Assembly (NCBI RefSeq): GCF_005063415.1
Contig: NZ_SUEG01000003.1
Span: 1 to 64,000 of the forward strand
Length of the DNA: 64,000 bases
Source: Mesorhizobium sp.
Lineage (GTDB): Bacteria; Pseudomonadota; Alphaproteobacteria; Rhizobiales; Rhizobiaceae
Reading direction: 5' to 3'
The notes under the pieces are model-generated. The model had not been told where the DNA came from, did no database searches, and saw only the letters and a list, made by a program, of their open reading frames with translations. Made by a program: the position numbers and the translations under genes. Positions 34,560-43,206 of the stretch are shown one piece after another (the stretch's first letter is position 1; each line of letters begins with the position of its first letter).

Positions 34560-37298
34560 TCAGGTCGATGACTTGTACTCCAGTTTGCGAGACTCGGTTG
34601 GCGAATAGGTCTGCGCCACCGCTTTCTCGATAAGGGGACGGTTGGTGGCGAGGTGAGGCTCTATGACCAAATCGATGTGGGTGCCGACGATCGGAATCAC
34701 GTCCAGATGGGCGAAAACGCGATCCCAGCCGATGGCCAGAGTCATTCCGGGTCGAGCACAGCGAAACAGGGTGCCGGTGATCGGCAGCGCCGGCTTCGGC
34801 TCTGTCAGCCATTGGAAGAAGGCCCGTGCCCGCAAAACCTCCTGCAGTTCCAGTTTGGTTCTAAAGCTCGTCGCATTGAACTGTCCCTGAGCGTAGCGAT
34901 CGAGAAGCTGGACCAGTTGCGCCTCTCGCCGCATTTTCACGGCGACTTTCGCGAGGGCGCGGCAAGCCATCCGGTAAGCGGATACGCGGTTGGTCCGGAT
35001 TCGATTGAATGTGCGTGTAAACGTCTCCAAGTAGGCGCTTCGCTCGCCGACGAGGCTGGTGTCGAGGATGCCGACGAACTTTACGGTTCGCCCCGCGGCC
35101 AGCAGCCGCGCCGCAACTTCGAAAGCAACAGCGCCACCGAGCGAATGGCCGAGAAGTCGTACATGGCCCGACGGTTGAGCGCGGCGGATCTGCTCGACGG
35201 CGGCATCGGCCATGTCGGCGAGGCTGTTTTGTCCGCGCAGTATCAGAGCCAGAGCCGGATACCTGATCGGCGCAACGCGGGTGACCTTGCCCATCGCTGC
35301 TGCAAAGGCAGCAAGGCTCGGGCCATAGCCGACGGATCCCGGAAACAGAAAAAGAATGGGAGGGTTGTGCCTCTCGGCGCGCGCGCTTTGATCGCCTGCC
35401 TGGGCAGATACGACCGCCTTGACCATTTCGTCCAGGCTCATCCCGACGGTGAAGGCCTCAAGACCGAGTTCCTGCCCGATGGCGCTTTCGATTTCCATGA
35501 CGCAGTGCAGCAGCTTCAGTGAATCTCCTCCGGCGTCATCCCAGCGCCCTGCCGCCACGCGCGTATTGAGAATGCTGGTCCATGCCCGCTGGACGACCTG
35601 CTGCGCCGTCAGCTTGCCTCGCGGCTCGAGCGGACGCGCGGTCGCTGCTGTCTCTCTGGCTGAAAGATCCATCTCTGCAAGTGTCGTGATGTCGACTTTG
35701 CCGCTCGGCAGACGCGGCATCTCGGCGATCGTGTGCAACCGCAAGGGACGCAGCGGCGGCGGCAGATTGGTCCTTACAAGCTGGCGAAGCTCGTCCGAAA
35801 AGGTCGCTTCGGCCGAGCGCCGGGGAACAACAAAGGCGACAAGCTCAGTCGCCGCAGCCACGATTGCCACAGCATCCGCAACAGAGGGTGCGCAACGCAG
35901 CACTCGTTCGAGTTCGGCGGGCTCGACGCGTCGACCATTGATCTTTACCTGGCGCCCCTTGCGACCGACGATATGCAATAAGCCTTGATCATCAAGTCGA
36001 ACGAGGTCACCTGTCGCGAAAATCCGAAAGCCCGGATCGTCCGGGTCTGATGTTGCCGGCACAACCGCTCCGTCCTCCCAATGGCCAAGCAAGACATACG
36101 GGCTCCTGATCAGAAGCTCTCCGCTACGGCCCGGTTGAACGCGGCCGCCCGCTTCGTCGACAATTGCGAAGGTGATGCCAGGCAACAGCCAGCCAACTGG
36201 GACCGAATCTCCATGCTCCGGCCAGTCTCGCGGCAGGAACCATTGCGAGCCGGTGGTCTCGGTTGACGAGTAACCGATCTGGATGAGGCACGTATCGGAG
36301 ACGGCCTTGCGCAGCAGGGCGATGTCGGTCCAGGGCACCTTTTCGCCACCGATCCGGGCGACTCTAAGTGAATGGAACGCTTCAGCAGGTCCGTCTGCCA
36401 TGAGCGCGCGAAGCAGCGCCGGCACCAGATAGGTGATTGTCACGCCTTCGGAACGCACCAGGCGTTGAACGGCCCGCAAGCCGACCGCTTCGACTTCGAC
36501 CAGATGCAAGGTGGCGCCGGTGAGAAGAGCTGCAAGAATCTCCCGGCACCCGGCGATTGTGGCGGGTCCGGTCAATGGCAGGAAAACATCATCCGAGTTG
36601 ATGTGGCATGCATCGACATATTGCTGGACCCGGCACAGCAAGCTGCGCTGGCTGTTAACGATGCCTTTGGGCCGGCCCGTGCTCCCTGACGTATAAAGCA
36701 CGATGGCGGGCGCATCGACCGAGACGGAATAAGGCTGAGATACTTGCCCAGCCTGCGAGGCCACACTGGTCGACACATCGATCCAACTGACCCGGTGAGG
36801 CAAACCGTCGGGTCGGACATTGCCCTCGCCCAGGACAGCTGAGAGCCGCGCCCCGGCCACGATTTCAAGAATCCGCGAGCCAGGATCTCGCGCGTTCAGT
36901 GGCACCGAAGGCCGTCCAGCCGTCATGCTTGCCAGCATGGCGATGGGATACCAGGCCGAGTTGGCCTGAAGAATACCTATCGCCTGTCCGTCTGGGACGG
37001 CCGCCGCGATCTGGCAGGACAGCGTCTCAACTGACCGGAGAAGCTGGGAATAGGTCAGACGATTGGCGCCGTCGCTGATTGCAAGCTTGTCGGGGTACTG
37101 GCGGACGATACTTCTCAGGTGCTCGAAGGCGGCAATGTTGGTAAAATCGGCGCCCAATCTTTGAAATGGGTGCAGTTCGGGACCACCCTGATCCAATGCG
37201 TATTGTGAGACACTTGACCAACTATTGGAGGTCGTTGTCTGACAATCCACCGCTAGATCCTGATCCGCGACGTCTGATCCCAAATATGCCGAAGACAT
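34560..37298 (-). CDS. NRPS-like protein: adenylation, carrier and thioesterase domains
   Basis: A 912-residue three-domain enzyme without a condensation domain. The adenylation domain (about residues 50-560) has YTSGSTGRPKG (202-212), GYSSTETTG, ATGDLVRLDDQG, GRKGRQVKINGRRVEPAE and LPSGKVD. The carrier domain has its Ser in DDAGGDSLKLL (about 592). The type I thioesterase (about 655-900) has GHSLGG (about 718) and a late GTHIDLV His. The segment where amino-acid-activating domains carry Asp235 reads PLTGPATIAG (241-250), so the substrate may not be an alpha-amino acid. A-T-TE proteins can act as single-module release or dimerising enzymes. It is first in the operon; the product is unknown. 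Confidence 0.85.
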   Translation of the reverse strand: MSSAYLGSDVADQDLAVDCQTTTSNSWSSVSQYALDQGGPELHPFQRLGADFTNIAAFEHLRSIVRQYPDKLAISDGANRLTYSQLLRSVETLSCQIAAAVPDGQAIGILQANSAWYPIAMLASMTAGRPSVPLNARDPGSRILEIVAGARLSAVLGEGNVRPDGLPHRVSWIDVSTSVASQAGQVSQPYSVSVDAPAIVLYTSGSTGRPKGIVNSQRSLLCRVQQYVDACHINSDDVFLPLTGPATIAGCREILAALLTGATLHLVEVEAVGLRAVQRLVRSEGVTITYLVPALLRALMADGPAEAFHSLRVARIGGEKVPWTDIALLRKAVSDTCLIQIGYSSTETTGSQWFLPRDWPEHGDSVPVGWLLPGITFAIVDEAGGRVQPGRSGELLIRSPYVLLGHWEDGAVVPATSDPDDPGFRIFATGDLVRLDDQGLLHIVGRKGRQVKINGRRVEPAELERVLRCAPSVADAVAIVAAATELVAFVVPRRSAEATFSDELRQLVRTNLPPPLRPLRLHTIAEMPRLPSGKVDITTLAEMDLSARETAATARPLEPRGKLTAQQVVQRAWTSILNTRVAAGRWDDAGGDSLKLLHCVMEIESAIGQELGLEAFTVGMSLDEMVKAVVSAQAGDQSARAERHNPPILFLFPGSVGYGPSLAAFAAAMGKVTRVAPIRYPALALILRGQNSLADMADAAVEQIRRAQPSGHVRLLGHSLGGAVAFEVAARLLAAGRTVKFVGILDTSLVGERSAYLETFTRTFNRIRTNRVSAYRMACRALAKVAVKMRREAQLVQLLDRYAQGQFNATSFRTKLELQEVLRARAFFQWLTEPKPALPITGTLFRCARPGMTLAIGWDRVFAHLDVIPIVGTHIDLVIEPHLATNRPLIEKAVAQTYSPTESRKLEYKSST

Positions 37299-37558
37299 GA
37301 GTTGCCCACGCTAAGATTAGGGTCACTTATCGCCCCCCGCCCCAATCTTTTCATCGATCATTCTGATGATGCCCTTCGCCTGTTTCGCAAGCCGCCGGCC
37401 GAGCCAATCATGCCGAGCTCGCAGGCTGTTGTGGTGCGCATGACACGGCGAGCACTGGCGTTTGTGCCAACTTGGCAACGCCTGTTGGACACATGCCAAG
37501 GCGGGATCGAAGACCAAGGTGGGTCGAAGACGGAATTGCCGCTATTCAGGCATATTGC
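37299..37558. promoter_or_regulatory. Probable promoter region of the NRPS-like operon
   Basis: About 260 bp between the 82-codon gene and the NRPS-like gene, both read leftward. No gene is visible. Since the NRPS-like gene heads a tightly packed operon, its promoter should lie here, but I could not pick out -35/-10 boxes with confidence. Confidence 0.35.
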
Positions 37559-37807
37559 CTATTCTGTGTTTCTCCCCGGCGATACCGGCGATGCTTCGGT
37601 GTCGGAATAGCTGCCGGGGACGAAACAATATGCATAGATCTGTCCCCGATTTTCGTCGGTCACGCGGATCCAATCCTTTTCCCATGTTCGGAAGGTAATA
37701 CGCCCGCCCGCCATCATAGCTGCGGCTCTGAACGGACTCGGGGCGTTGACAACGCGCACCGATATAACATCGTCGCCGTCCATACGCTCGACGAGATACG
37801 TCTGCAT
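37559..37807 (-). CDS. Small conserved-looking hypothetical protein
   Basis: An 82-residue soluble protein (MQTYLVERMDGDDVISVRVV...) with AAGG at the right distance before its ATG. It contains SPFRAAAMMAGG and EKDWIRVTDENRGQIYAYCF, a pattern like small uncharacterised Mesorhizobium proteins. It is not an MbtH protein: the Trp-rich MbtH consensus is absent. It is upstream of and co-directional with the NRPS-like operon but separated by 260 bp, so a link is uncertain. Confidence 0.6.
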   Translation of the reverse strand: MQTYLVERMDGDDVISVRVVNAPSPFRAAAMMAGGRITFRTWEKDWIRVTDENRGQIYAYCFVPGSYSDTEASPVSPGRNTE

Positions 37808-38314
37808 GAAAGCCTTCCCATGCCCCGCTAGATCACCCGCACTTTAACGGCGGCTAATGAATTCGGTTGCAACGTGTTTAGCGAAACTTTGGGAGCAATG
37901 GTTTCCATACCCACCGGCGCCGGGGTCGCTCCCACGCCGTATCCGTCAGGTTTTTCAGCGACGGGGATGCCAGTTCAGGGGAAGGTAGGCTGATTCCGGC
38001 CACGCCAGCGACATGCTGCGCTTCGATCCAATCTGCGCCGCAACGTTAGGCCTCCACTCCGCGGGCAATGAAAAAGGCGCTCGAAGGGGCCCTTTTAGCC
38101 GTCCGTGACCTGGCATTCTGTCCGTGATTTGGCCTCATCGAACGACCCTGCAGGCCTTTGCGGGACATTCACATCGCGTGGCGTCGCCACCACCGAGGCA
38201 TAACAATGTGCGTCGGCGGAGAGATGGGACGGTTTGCGGTTTTCTGAACCTGCCTTCACGACGACCGTGCCGTGTCGACGATCCGTCGGAACAGAAGGGC
38301 CTGGTGCTGGAACG
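37808..38314. other. Intergenic region
   Basis: About 500 bp with no supportable gene between the small hypothetical gene and the proline iminopeptidase gene. Frames in 38.1-38.5 kb are antisense shadows of the peptidase. It marks the border between the biosynthetic operon and the next module. Confidence 0.5.
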
Positions 38315-39214
38315 TCAATCGTATTTGGCCAGGAAGCGCCCGACGGCGGCGAGGCAGTCGTGCTTTTCCTCGACATGCGGCATGTGGCTGGAATTCGGGA
38401 AGACCAGGCCTTCGACGTGCGGAATACGATCGAGAAAGGGCTGGACACAGGCCTCGGTCGCTTCGTCGTAGAAGCCGCGAAAAGCCAGGGTCGGCGTCTC
38501 GATCCGATGCAGGCGGTCGACGATAGTCCAGTTCCGCATCGTGCCGATGACGTGGAACTCATTAGGGCCGTTCATGGTGTGATAGACGGTCGGATCTTCC
38601 TCGATTGCAGCAAATGTCCGGGCGACCTCTGGCGGCAGTGGGACGACGCGACAGACATGACGGTCGTAGAAAGCCTTCGTTGCCGCAACATATTCGGGGT
38701 GATCGGTGGTTCCCGCCGCTTCATGCCGGTCGAGCGCACTTTGAACATCGGCTGGCAACTCGGCGCGCAATTGCCGGGCTCCTTCCACCCACAGCGCCAT
38801 CGAGGCCAGCGAATTGGCCAGGATCAACGCTTTGAGCCCCTCAGGGCGGCGCACGGCGTGCTCGGCCGAAAGTATGCCGCCCCAGGACTGGCCGAGCAGG
38901 GCATAGTGGCCGGCGATGCCGAGATGGGTGAGCAGCGCATCGAGTTCGCCCAGGAAGAAATCGACGGTCCAGAAGTCGCCGCCCTTGTCCGGCAGATGGG
39001 TCGATTTGCCATTACCGATCTGATCGTAGTGGATGACGGCTCGCCCGGTTCCGGCAAGCTCCTTGAATGAGTCCACATAGTCGTGCGTGCAGCCCGGTCC
39101 ACCATGAGCGACGACCAGGGGCAGCTTGCCAGAGGTGAGGTCCCCAGTCACGCGGTACCAGGTGCGATAGCCCTTGTAGTCGCTAAATCCTTCGGTGATC
39201 GCATGTGCCGTCAC
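38315..39214 (-). CDS. pip: Proline iminopeptidase-family alpha/beta hydrolase
   Basis: A 299-residue S33-family hydrolase. It has HGGPGCTHDYV, the oxyanion region, nucleophile Ser in GQSWGG (about residue 109), the proline-iminopeptidase stretch DQIGNGKS, and a late catalytic His in SSHMPHVEE. No signal peptide is seen, so it acts in the cytoplasm, removing N-terminal Pro or hydrolysing related amides. GTG at 39214 is preceded by GGAG. It lies 173 bp downstream of and co-directional with a LuxR-solo gene; a pip gene next to this LuxR class is the hallmark of OryR/PipR/NesR loci, where it is the regulated target. Confidence 0.85.
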   Translation of the reverse strand: MTAHAITEGFSDYKGYRTWYRVTGDLTSGKLPLVVAHGGPGCTHDYVDSFKELAGTGRAVIHYDQIGNGKSTHLPDKGGDFWTVDFFLGELDALLTHLGIAGHYALLGQSWGGILSAEHAVRRPEGLKALILANSLASMALWVEGARQLRAELPADVQSALDRHEAAGTTDHPEYVAATKAFYDRHVCRVVPLPPEVARTFAAIEEDPTVYHTMNGPNEFHVIGTMRNWTIVDRLHRIETPTLAFRGFYDEATEACVQPFLDRIPHVEGLVFPNSSHMPHVEEKHDCLAAVGRFLAKYD

Positions 39215-39387
39215 AGTCCAAGCTCCGCATCATGGCGCGGCAGGAGCCACTTTGGTGCACCCCTCCCAAGCCTTGTTTGCGGCCGACGGTACTAAGCGGC
39301 CCGGCGTATTTACAGCTAGCACTATTTATAGGTTCGCCGGTTACGGGTTTGCCCGAGGCAAGGCCGATCGCCCGCAGGTCGCGAGCC

Positions 39388-40158
39388 TCAATGCTCCGGT
39401 TCGAGCAGCCGGTAATGGGCGGCGAGCGCGATGGCATGGAAGCGGTTGCGCGCGCCAAGCTTTCGGGTCGCAGCATTGAGGTGCAGCGTTGCGGTCGGTA
39501 CCGCGCGGCCAATTTCACGCGCGACCTGCTTGGCCGTCAGTCCGGCAGCGGCCAGGCGCAGGCACTGGCGTTCGCGCGACGTCAGATGGACATGTTGGCA
39601 GGTGCGGATTCCGGTGTCGAAACCGGCGTAGACGGAGTCATGGAGCAGATGACCCAGATCGCCGATCTCGGCGATGAAGGGTCTGGCTTCGAGCTCGAAC
39701 CCGGCCTCCGGATCGGCACGGATCGCGGTGAAGGTGGCGAGATCGCCGCCGGCAAGGCGAATGGGTACGGTGACGCCGCAGGTCATCCTGGTATCAAGCA
39801 AATAGCTGACCACAGGATCGTGCTTGGACTGAAGCACGCGCTGCATGACGGTGCTCTGAACGCCGCTGTGCGACCAGCGAAACGGTCTCGATACGGTGAG
39901 CGCGGCCTCCTGCACGGGATCGAGCTGATAATATCCGCCCTTGCACCAGAGATCCTGCATGTCGCGCGGCACGTTGCGCAGAGCCATCAGCGAGGGCGTG
40001 ATAAGCTCGCCCTTGTGACTGACCGGCACGGGCGTATAGTCGTAGATGAATGCGGTGAAACCGATGGGCTCCAGCACCTCCGTCGCCACCGCCATGGCAG
40101 CGTCGATGCTCATTCCAGTTCGGAACCGGCTCTCTAGATCGCCTGGAAGGCTTTGCAT
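39388..40158 (-). CDS. LuxR solo of the plant-responsive OryR/PipR/NesR class
   Basis: A 256-residue regulator. The N-terminal autoinducer-binding domain keeps Asp80, Pro81 and Trp95 (D70, P71, W85 in TraR numbering), but has Met67 and Trp71 where acyl-homoserine-lactone receptors have W57 and Y61. That Met/Trp pair is the mark of solos that sense plant-derived compounds instead of lactones. The C-terminal LuxR helix-turn-helix is HLTSRERQCLRLAAAGLTAK plus REIGRAVPTATLHL. No LuxI gene is in the window. It is flanked by pip (co-directional) and a peptide ABC importer (divergent), the same set described for PipR in plant-associated Pseudomonas. Regulation of both flanks is likely. Confidence 0.9.
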   Translation of the reverse strand: MQSLPGDLESRFRTGMSIDAAMAVATEVLEPIGFTAFIYDYTPVPVSHKGELITPSLMALRNVPRDMQDLWCKGGYYQLDPVQEAALTVSRPFRWSHSGVQSTVMQRVLQSKHDPVVSYLLDTRMTCGVTVPIRLAGGDLATFTAIRADPEAGFELEARPFIAEIGDLGHLLHDSVYAGFDTGIRTCQHVHLTSRERQCLRLAAAGLTAKQVAREIGRAVPTATLHLNAATRKLGARNRFHAIALAAHYRLLEPEH

Positions 40159-40356
40159 CCAGCAAGCTTACCCGCTGACGATTGCTTGTCAAATAGCCAT
40201 GTCGGCCGGCTGCTCAACAAATAGGCGGCGATAAGCCTGTCCGACCCTATCTATCTTAATAGCTATCCCGTCCGGCTTCGCTCGCCGTAGTCTTTTGCGA
40301 TTGGGCGAAGTAGCGGACGCCGTTCGCAAACCCAGCACTGTTTTCAGCCGCGCGAT

Positions 40357-40368
40357 GGTCGATCGACC
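40357..40368. promoter_or_regulatory. 12-bp palindrome upstream of peptide-importer operon
   Basis: GGTCGATCGACC is a perfect palindrome ending 46 bases before the start of the substrate-binding-protein gene, within the 256-bp region divergent from the LuxR solo. It is a candidate operator; whether the LuxR protein uses it is unknown, and palindromes of this length are not rare in GC-rich DNA. Confidence 0.3.
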
Positions 40369-40414
40369 GGGTTCAGCGCGGCAAAAGCCGACACGCCTCC
40401 ATGAGGGAACAAAT

Positions 40415-42070
40415 ATGCGACTCCAAAAAGCATTTACAGCGTTGATACCCGGGCTGGCTCTGCTCGGCGTGACGATGATGTCGCCGGCCTTGGCCACCGA
40501 GGGCAAGCCAGGCGGCACACTCCGACTGCTGGCCAATGCCGCGGCAGGCACCGCCGATCCGCACATCAATTACACGCTGCAGTATTTCCAGATCAATTAT
40601 GTCCTCTACGATGGCCTGGTGACCTACAAGAAGGCCGGGGACAAGACGGGCTTCGAGGTCGTCGCGGACCTGGCGGAGAGCCTCCCGCAGGTCGAGAACG
40701 GCGGCAAGACCTATGTCTTCAAGCTGCGCAAGGGCATCAAATTCGCGGATGGCTCGGACGTCACCACGAAAGATGTGGTCGCTTCGTTCCAGCGCATCTT
40801 CAAGATCAGCGGGCCGACGGCCGGGACCTTCTACAAAGGCATCGTTGGTGCGGATGCGTGCTTGAAGGCGCCCGCGACATGCACCCTCGACGGCGGCCTG
40901 TCGGTTGACGATGCGGCCGGAACCATTACCTTCAACCTGGTCCAGCCGGACGCCGAGTTCCTGCAGAAGCTTGCCGTTCCACATGCGTCGATCCTGCCGG
41001 CGAGCGCGCCGCTCAAGGACGCCGGCACCGATCCGATCCTTGGTACCGGACCCTACATGATCGCCAGCTACGACCCCAACAAGCTGATGAAGATTGTGCG
41101 CAACCCTCATTTCAAGGAATGGAGCAAGGAAGCGCAGCCGGCCGGATATCCGGACGAGATCGACTATGAATTCGGCCTTACCGACGAGGCGGCGGTCGAG
41201 AATGGCCAGGCGGACTGGATGTTCGATCCGCCGCCGTCCGACCGTCTCACCGAACTCGGCACCAAATATGCCAAGCAGGTCACGGTTCACCCACTGACGG
41301 CGATGTGGTATGCGCCGATGAACACCAATCTGGCGCCGTTCAACGACATCCGCGTTCGCCAAGCCGTGAACTTCGCGATCGACCGCGCCGCGATCGTCAA
41401 GTTGTTCGGCGGCAGCAATCTGGCGCAGCCGGCCTGTCAGATTCTGCCGCCGGGCTTCCCGTCATTCGCAGCCTATTGCCCGTTCACCGCCAATCCGGGT
41501 GAGAAGTGGTCCGCGCCGGATATGGACAAGGCCAAGCAATTGGTCGCTGAATCGGGAACCGCAGGTCAGGAGGTGACGATCATCACCGAGGACACCACGG
41601 TCTCCAAGGCGATCGGCGTCTACCTGCAGGATGTGCTCAACCAGCTTGGCTACAAGACGTCGGTCAAGCCGATCTCGCAGAACATACAGTTCACCTACAT
41701 CCAGAACACCAATAACAAGGTGCAGATTTCGATCTCGCAATGGTTCCAGGATTATCCGGCGCCATCGAATTTCCTGCAGGTCTTGTTCAGCTGTGCCTCG
41801 TTTACGCCGGGCTCCGACGCCTCGGTCAATATTTCGGGGTTCTGCGACAAGTCGATCGACGCATCGATGGACGAGGCAGAGGCAGCCACCATCGCCGATC
41901 CGGCCAAGGGCGCGACACTCTGGACCGCCATCGACAAGGCTGTGACGGACGAGGCTCCGGTCGCTGTCCTGTTCACGCCAAAGCGCGTCGATGTGATCTC
42001 TTCCAGGCTGAAGAACTTCACCTTCAGCCCGCAATTCTACTGGATTGTCAGCCAGTCCTGGGTGGAATAG
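40415..42070 (+). CDS. Peptide/opine-type ABC transporter substrate-binding protein
   Basis: A 551-residue periplasmic binding protein of family 5 (DppA/OppA type). The signal peptide is ALIPGLALLGVTMMSPALA; the mature protein starts with TEGKPGGTLRLL. The lobe motif GTGPYMIASYDPNKLMKIVRN is typical of the family. The ATG at 40415 follows GAGGGA; an upstream in-frame ATG at 40295 would add 40 non-signal residues. It is first in a five-gene importer operon, divergent from the LuxR solo. The binding proteins of similar loci have been linked to uptake of the plant-derived inducer, so it may import the signal as well as peptides. Confidence 0.88.
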   Translation: MRLQKAFTALIPGLALLGVTMMSPALATEGKPGGTLRLLANAAAGTADPHINYTLQYFQINYVLYDGLVTYKKAGDKTGFEVVADLAESLPQVENGGKTYVFKLRKGIKFADGSDVTTKDVVASFQRIFKISGPTAGTFYKGIVGADACLKAPATCTLDGGLSVDDAAGTITFNLVQPDAEFLQKLAVPHASILPASAPLKDAGTDPILGTGPYMIASYDPNKLMKIVRNPHFKEWSKEAQPAGYPDEIDYEFGLTDEAAVENGQADWMFDPPPSDRLTELGTKYAKQVTVHPLTAMWYAPMNTNLAPFNDIRVRQAVNFAIDRAAIVKLFGGSNLAQPACQILPPGFPSFAAYCPFTANPGEKWSAPDMDKAKQLVAESGTAGQEVTIITEDTTVSKAIGVYLQDVLNQLGYKTSVKPISQNIQFTYIQNTNNKVQISISQWFQDYPAPSNFLQVLFSCASFTPGSDASVNISGFCDKSIDASMDEAEAATIADPAKGATLWTAIDKAVTDEAPVAVLFTPKRVDVISSRLKNFTFSPQFYWIVSQSWVE

Positions 42071-42082
42071 CCGACCGGAGCC

Positions 42083-42117
42083 AATGCGACGGAGTGCCGC
42101 TGGCTCTCCGTCGCATT
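42083..42117 (+). terminator. Strong intercistronic stem-loop after the binding-protein gene
   Basis: AATGCGACGGAG (42083-42094) pairs perfectly over 12 bases with CTCCGTCGCATT (42106-42117) around an 11-base loop; the 3' side runs into TCCTTTT. Placed between the binding-protein gene and the permease genes, it probably stabilises or attenuates the transcript so that the binding protein is made in excess. Confidence 0.75.
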
Positions 42118-42177
42118 TCCTTTTCCGGCGGATCAGAGCATCTTCGAGGCCGCGATTTTTCCTAGGCAATCCTGTTC

Positions 42178-43206
42178 ATGGTCAATGTCATTGCGGACCA
42201 GCCCGCCATCCCGGTTCGCCGGGCCACCGATGGCCCGTGGCGCACCGCTTGGCGCAAGCTGAAAGGCGATCGTTCTGCAATATCTGCCTTCGCCGTGCTC
42301 GTCGTCATCGTGATCGCCTCGCTCGCGGCGCCGCTTTATGCGCGATACGTCTCCGGCACCGATCCATTTGTGACCAATCTCAATGGCGAGATCGTCGTCG
42401 ATGGGGTGACCCAGCCGGTGCTGCAGCCCTCCACCGAAGGCCTTGGCCTCGGCATGACGCCGATCGGGCCGACCTGGCGCATCGGCCCCTATATGCTTGG
42501 TGCCGACAACCAGGGCCGTGACGTCGCGGCGCGGCTGTTTTACGGCGGACGGGATTCGCTGTTGATCTCGGGTGCTGCAGCCGCGCTGTGCCTTGTCCTC
42601 GCGACGTCTCTGGGGGTCGTTTCGGGCTTCTTCGGCGGCATCGTCGACATCGGCCTGTCGCGCATTCTCGACGTGCTCTGGGCCTTTCCGATTTTCCTGT
42701 TGGCGATTTCGTTGTCGATCGTGCTGATTGCGCAGAGCATCCAGATCGGTCCATTCGAAATCCGCTCCGGCAGCCTGTGGCTACCGGTCTTCATCATCGG
42801 CATCGTCTATGTGCCCTATGTGGCGCGGCCGATCCGCGGCCATGTCCTGACCTTGATGCATGCCGAATTCGTCACCGCTGCGATCGGCCTAGGCGCGTCG
42901 CCCTGGCGCATCCTTTTGCGCGACATCATGCCCAATGTGGTGACCCGCATCATCGTTTTCGTGCCGTTGATCCTGGCGCTCAACATGATGACCGAATCCT
43001 CGCTGTCGTTCCTGTCGATCGGCGTGCAGCCGCCGGATGCCAGCTGGGGCACGATCATCCAGGACGGCCAGGGCCTGCTCTATTCGCGGCCGGTCGTGGC
43101 ACTGGCGCCGGGGTTAGCCATTGTGATCACGGTGCTGGCCCTCAACATTCTGGGCGACGGCGTGCGCGACGCGCTCGATCCGAAATCCTCGCCGAGGGGC
43201 GTCTAG
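42178..43206 (+). CDS. Peptide ABC transporter permease, DppC type
   Basis: A 342-residue inner-membrane permease. After an N-terminal cytoplasmic stretch and a first helix (FAVLVVIVIASLAAPLYA), a long periplasmic part leads to GADNQGRDVAARLFYGGRDS, the DppC/OppC signature. The coupling motif to the ATPase is AIGLGASPWRILLRDIMPNV. It forms the channel with the next gene's product. The gene order C before B is reversed from the usual DppBCDF. It lies 107 bp after the binding-protein gene, past the stem-loop. Confidence 0.88.
   Translation: MVNVIADQPAIPVRRATDGPWRTAWRKLKGDRSAISAFAVLVVIVIASLAAPLYARYVSGTDPFVTNLNGEIVVDGVTQPVLQPSTEGLGLGMTPIGPTWRIGPYMLGADNQGRDVAARLFYGGRDSLLISGAAAALCLVLATSLGVVSGFFGGIVDIGLSRILDVLWAFPIFLLAISLSIVLIAQSIQIGPFEIRSGSLWLPVFIIGIVYVPYVARPIRGHVLTLMHAEFVTAAIGLGASPWRILLRDIMPNVVTRIIVFVPLILALNMMTESSLSFLSIGVQPPDASWGTIIQDGQGLLYSRPVVALAPGLAIVITVLALNILGDGVRDALDPKSSPRGV

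Noticed and set aside
37559-37807. Possible MbtH-like protein next to the NRPS-like gene
   Set aside because: Size and position fit, but the conserved Trp/Gly/Pro pattern of MbtH proteins is absent; kept as hypothetical.
42588-43205. Long + strand frame through the DppC-type gene
   Set aside because: Arg/His/Pro-rich translation typical of an out-of-phase frame; the real DppB-type start is the GTG at 43206.
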